From NCBI GenBank assembly GCA_964035775.1, contig OZ038312.1:35761215-35825214 (forward strand): DNA of 64,000 nucleotides. The letters run 5' to 3'. This document shows positions 61,371-64,000 of this stretch, one piece after another. Origin of the DNA: Osedax frankpressi (Eukaryota > Annelida > Polychaeta > Sabellida > Siboglinidae). The stretch's first letter is position 1. The number at the start of each line of letters is the position of its first letter. The notes under the pieces are model-generated. The model saw nothing but the letters and a program-made list of their open reading frames with translations, ran no database searches and had not been told where the DNA came from. A program made the translations under genes and the position numbers.

Positions 61371-64000
61371 TTCAGAATAGGTGTTATTGAACAATCATCA
61401 ATGAACCAATTGCATCATATGCGTTACTTCGCAGTGGCCGATATGGAGGGTAAATTTTTTAAAATAGAAAATTCTAACTAGAACCCGAGATATAAATAAA
61501 AATGTAAAATAGTAGGAATAAATATAGTGAGGTAAAATAAAGATAATAAAATGATAAAGATAAAACTAGAATAAGAATAAGGGTGGGGAGGACCTCACTC
61601 CGGAGATGAAAAGAAAAATTGGGTGGTACCCGCGGATCCTTCGATAGCCGCCACTCGCATTTTTCTTTTCATCTTTTTCCACATATCGGTAGGGATATTT
61701 AATGCCCGCTTGATATTGTCGTTCTCAGGGACCCATGAGCCTAGTGCACCGACTACAAGTGGCATAACTGTACCGATGTCGGCGTATTTTGACTTTTTGC
61801 GGTCGGATGCACTGGCTAAGTTTGAGACTTCATCGAACGGGCATGTCACGTCTATGACAATATGTGGAGAAGTAATGGTGATGTCCGGAATGAGGGCACC
61901 TGAACGCACTTTAAGGGAGTGGGGGACGTCCAGGATTTCTAACAGGTTAGTCAGTATATGTTCTACTGCATCATGACGATTGGTGTAGTGTAGCAGCATT
62001 GAGGAACAGCTAGATACAACGTGCGAAGTAGTCTCCTCCTTTTGGAAACATCTTCTGCACATTGTATCGCTCGAAGCTACCCCCGGAATGAATTTCGTGG
62101 GGAGGCAGCCAAGCTTGGCTTTGGACCAGAAGCTCCAAGCCATGAAGGATAGAGGGGTTCTAGCTGAGGTCAAATGGGGGATATCCCCACTTGACTTATC
62201 AAGCGACATAGCGCTAGCAACCCTTCCTTGCACGGCTAGAGAGAGGAGCTTCTCGGACCACCTTTCTCTCAATGCTAACCGGACGGTTCGAACGACCTTA
62301 GAAGGTCTGCAAGAGAAGTCATCGATGATAAGTAAAGTTTTGTTTTTATCATCGGCATCAATCTTGCAGTGCAATCTAGCGGCCGCTTTCCTCGTCCTCG
62401 TCCAAATATTTGTCAGGGTGGAGTTGTGCCTGAAAGCGTAAAGGCCTCCATCGTTGTTCCCTGACAAAAATTTGTGGTGTGATGCAGTAGCACCTTTTAG
62501 ACCCGTCTCTATGGTCTGCGTGAGTTCCTTTTGAGCTAGCATACTTATCGTTTCGTCTCTCGAATTTAGCAGATGTAGGCCCTTGGAGAGAGTCCATACA
62601 TCTGCCTCTTCGATTGACTTGGGAATCGCTAGCCCTCCCACCGATCTGGTAGCATAGAGGAATGAATTCGATGCTCTCTCCGGTAGTTTGCATATGTACT
62701 TAAGGAAGGATACAACTTTCTGGTCGAGTTTTGTTAATCCTTCCTTAGATACTCTACCGGAAGAGAGATCGAATGAGATCGATGGGAGCAGGAAAGCTCG
62801 CAGAACTTCGAGCTTTTGCCATGGGGCTAAAAGGCATTCTGCCAGTTTGTCAATCTTACCTGGGACATCGGTACACAAACTGTATAAATAGTTGTAGCCG
62901 ATTGGGATGCCCAGATAAGTTTCGTAGTCTGTCTTTGCTAGTTTTGGGATGATATTATTATATAGTGTAAATGATTTGGCGGCAATTTTGCCGCTCAGTA
63001 GAGTGAGGGAAGCACATTTAGTCGGGTTGAAGGTCAGTCCTAGCAAAGACGATATATCGGTAAGTCGGTTCAGTGTATGTTGGAGTGCATCGGCACTCCC
63101 TGCTATGATAGCTGTATCATCAGCATAGGTGGAGACCTTGACCGAGGCACCTCCGAGGTTGAATCCGGGATTGATTCGCTTTATCAGCCTCGTTAGTGGC
63201 TCGGTTGCCAGATTAAAAATAATCGGGCTCAGGCCATCACCTTGACGAACACCCGCTGTTGAATGGATATTCAGGGAGTGTTCGCCGCCTTGCAGGGAGC
63301 TGCAGTTGTCGTTGTAAAGTTCAGTAAGTATTGCCTTTAAACGTTGGGGGATTGGGAGGGAGAGGAAGAGATTTTTGAGGGTAGTGTGTGGGAGAGAACC
63401 GAACGCGTTGCGGAGATCCAGCCACGCTATGTAAAGCTGCCTCTTTGATTTTCGAGCCTCGCCAATACAAGACTCTAGAAGGTAGGTGTGTTCCTGTATA
63501 CCGTTGATCCCTGGGAGGAAACCCTTTTGTTCCTCGGAGATCCACTCCAGATCAACGGCAACAGAAACTATCTTCTTGGCGAGAATGCTCGAGTACAGCT
63601 TATATAGCGTGCACAACAGCGTGATGGGCCTGAAATTGCACGGGTCGTTCGTGGGGCCCTTCTTGTGGATAAGGATAGTTTTACCCTTTTTCCACGATGA
63701 AGGGACACCCATCTCGTGGACGACCCTGAACAGGGCTTCAAGCAGTCGACCGCTCGGGTCACATTTCTGTAGGTGGCGGTATTCGAGTTTATCGTGACCC
63801 GGAGCGGTGTTCGATACTCTCCTCAATTTGTAGAGTATCTCCTTTCTGGTAGGAGGGGACAGTAAAGTTTCCGTCTGGGAAGCGTCGGGGACTGTCCACT
63901 GGCATTCGTCATACTTTTGTTTGATGCGGTTAGCAGAATCCTTGAAGTGAGCGGGTTCCACGAAAGAGCTGGCAAAAGAGGTCAGGTTATCGAGCGACCC
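61371..64000 (-). mobile_element. RLE LINE copy Z, open reading frame intact to the window edge
   Basis: 3' UTR (61371-61594) and the coding region described separately; the 5' part lies outside the window. It ends exactly at the U2 junction and is the best candidate for an active or recently active master copy. Confidence 0.9.
61595..64000 (-). CDS. LINE reverse transcriptase with restriction-like endonuclease, 5' partial, intact frame (copy Z)
   Basis: Open from the right edge of the window to its stop: about 801 codons. Numbering from Val at 63961: RT fingers with RPITLLCTLYKLYS (111-124), motif A LDLRNAF (181-187, Asp182), motif B AGVRQGDGLSP (236-246), active site YADD (279-282), thumb, then the zinc knuckle C635-x2-C638-x8-H647-x4-C652 and the endonuclease with P692-D693, Asp704 and Lys725-Tyr726. 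This is the catalytic set of an RLE LINE: the endonuclease nicks the target and the RT copies its RNA from that nick. No RNase H or apurinic endonuclease domain is seen. By its U2 insertion site it resembles the Utopia lineage; membership needs a tree. Confidence 0.95.
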   Translation of the reverse strand, partial: GSLDNLTSFASSFVEPAHFKDSANRIKQKYDECQWTVPDASQTETLLSPPTRKEILYKLRRVSNTAPGHDKLEYRHLQKCDPSGRLLEALFRVVHEMGVPSSWKKGKTILIHKKGPTNDPCNFRPITLLCTLYKLYSSILAKKIVSVAVDLEWISEEQKGFLPGINGIQEHTYLLESCIGEARKSKRQLYIAWLDLRNAFGSLPHTTLKNLFLSLPIPQRLKAILTELYNDNCSSLQGGEHSLNIHSTAGVRQGDGLSPIIFNLATEPLTRLIKRINPGFNLGGASVKVSTYADDTAIIAGSADALQHTLNRLTDISSLLGLTFNPTKCASLTLLSGKIAAKSFTLYNNIIPKLAKTDYETYLGIPIGYNYLYSLCTDVPGKIDKLAECLLAPWQKLEVLRAFLLPSISFDLSSGRVSKEGLTKLDQKVVSFLKYICKLPERASNSFLYATRSVGGLAIPKSIEEADVWTLSKGLHLLNSRDETISMLAQKELTQTIETGLKGATASHHKFLSGNNDGGLYAFRHNSTLTNIWTRTRKAAARLHCKIDADDKNKTLLIIDDFSCRPSKVVRTVRLALRERWSEKLLSLAVQGRVASAMSLDKSSGDIPHLTSARTPLSFMAWSFWSKAKLGCLPTKFIPGVASSDTMCRRCFQKEETTSHVVSSCSSMLLHYTNRHDAVEHILTNLLEILDVPHSLKVRSGALIPDITITSPHIVIDVTCPFDEVSNLASASDRKKSKYADIGTVMPLVVGALGSWVPENDNIKRALNIPTDMWKKMKRKMRVAAIEGSAGTTQFFFSSPE

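Noticed and set aside
41300-64000. LTR or retrovirus-like element
   Set aside because: No long terminal repeats, gag, protease or integrase; RT motifs, CCHC and restriction-like endonuclease are those of a non-LTR LINE.

Overview
The window is nuclear DNA of an AT-rich, intron-rich eukaryote, most likely an invertebrate animal. It has multi-exon genes with animal-type orthologues, a U12-class (minor spliceosome) intron, very many micro- and minisatellites, and restriction-like-endonuclease LINEs lodged in U2 snRNA sequence. No species can be named from the sequence alone.

Layout. 1-4.2 kb: AT-rich, TA microsatellites and a diverged inverted-repeat pair, no recognisable gene. 4.46-5.44 kb (+): four consecutive exons of an aldehyde dehydrogenase (ALDH1/2 class) that stop after the N-terminal third. 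12.27-6.89 kb (-): a KCMF1-type ZZ/C2H2 zinc-finger E3 ligase, eight modelled exons, one of them bounded by a textbook AT-AC U12 intron. 13.35-13.69 kb (+): a weak candidate small secreted protein. 15.35-21.99 kb (+): a complete six-exon dihydropteridine reductase (QDPR, 237 aa). 34.19-22.39 kb (-): a complete eleven-exon hexokinase (442 aa), convergent with QDPR (400 bp between stops). One hexokinase intron is almost entirely a 5.2 kb minisatellite. 34.75-37.97 kb: a 3.2 kb 21-bp satellite upstream of hexokinase. 38.1-41.3 kb: AT-rich, no recognised gene. 41.3-64 kb: a tandem, rearranged block of one RLE-type LINE family (all on the - strand) interleaved with U2 snRNA fragments and a 43-bp minisatellite.

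The LINE block reads, on the - strand, as repeated modules: degenerate ~30-bp arrays made from the first ~30 nt of U2 snRNA; LINE 5' leader; zinc-finger ORF; Pro-rich linker; RT; CCHC plus PD-D-K endonuclease; 3' UTR; then the 3' three quarters of U2 snRNA starting near U2 nucleotide 38. This is the arrangement expected when a site-specific LINE (Utopia-like by target and domain content) repeatedly integrates in a tandem U2 locus. One copy, running off the right edge, has an uninterrupted RT-endonuclease frame; the others are truncated, internally deleted or frameshifted.

Two host-wide oddities stand out. Of 23 well-constrained U2-type 5' splice sites in the four genes, 18 have T and 3 have C at intron position +3, whereas animals normally have A or G. 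Several intronic minisatellites lack AG and GT almost completely on the transcribed strand, while the big array upstream of hexokinase carries a GTAAGT in essentially every unit.
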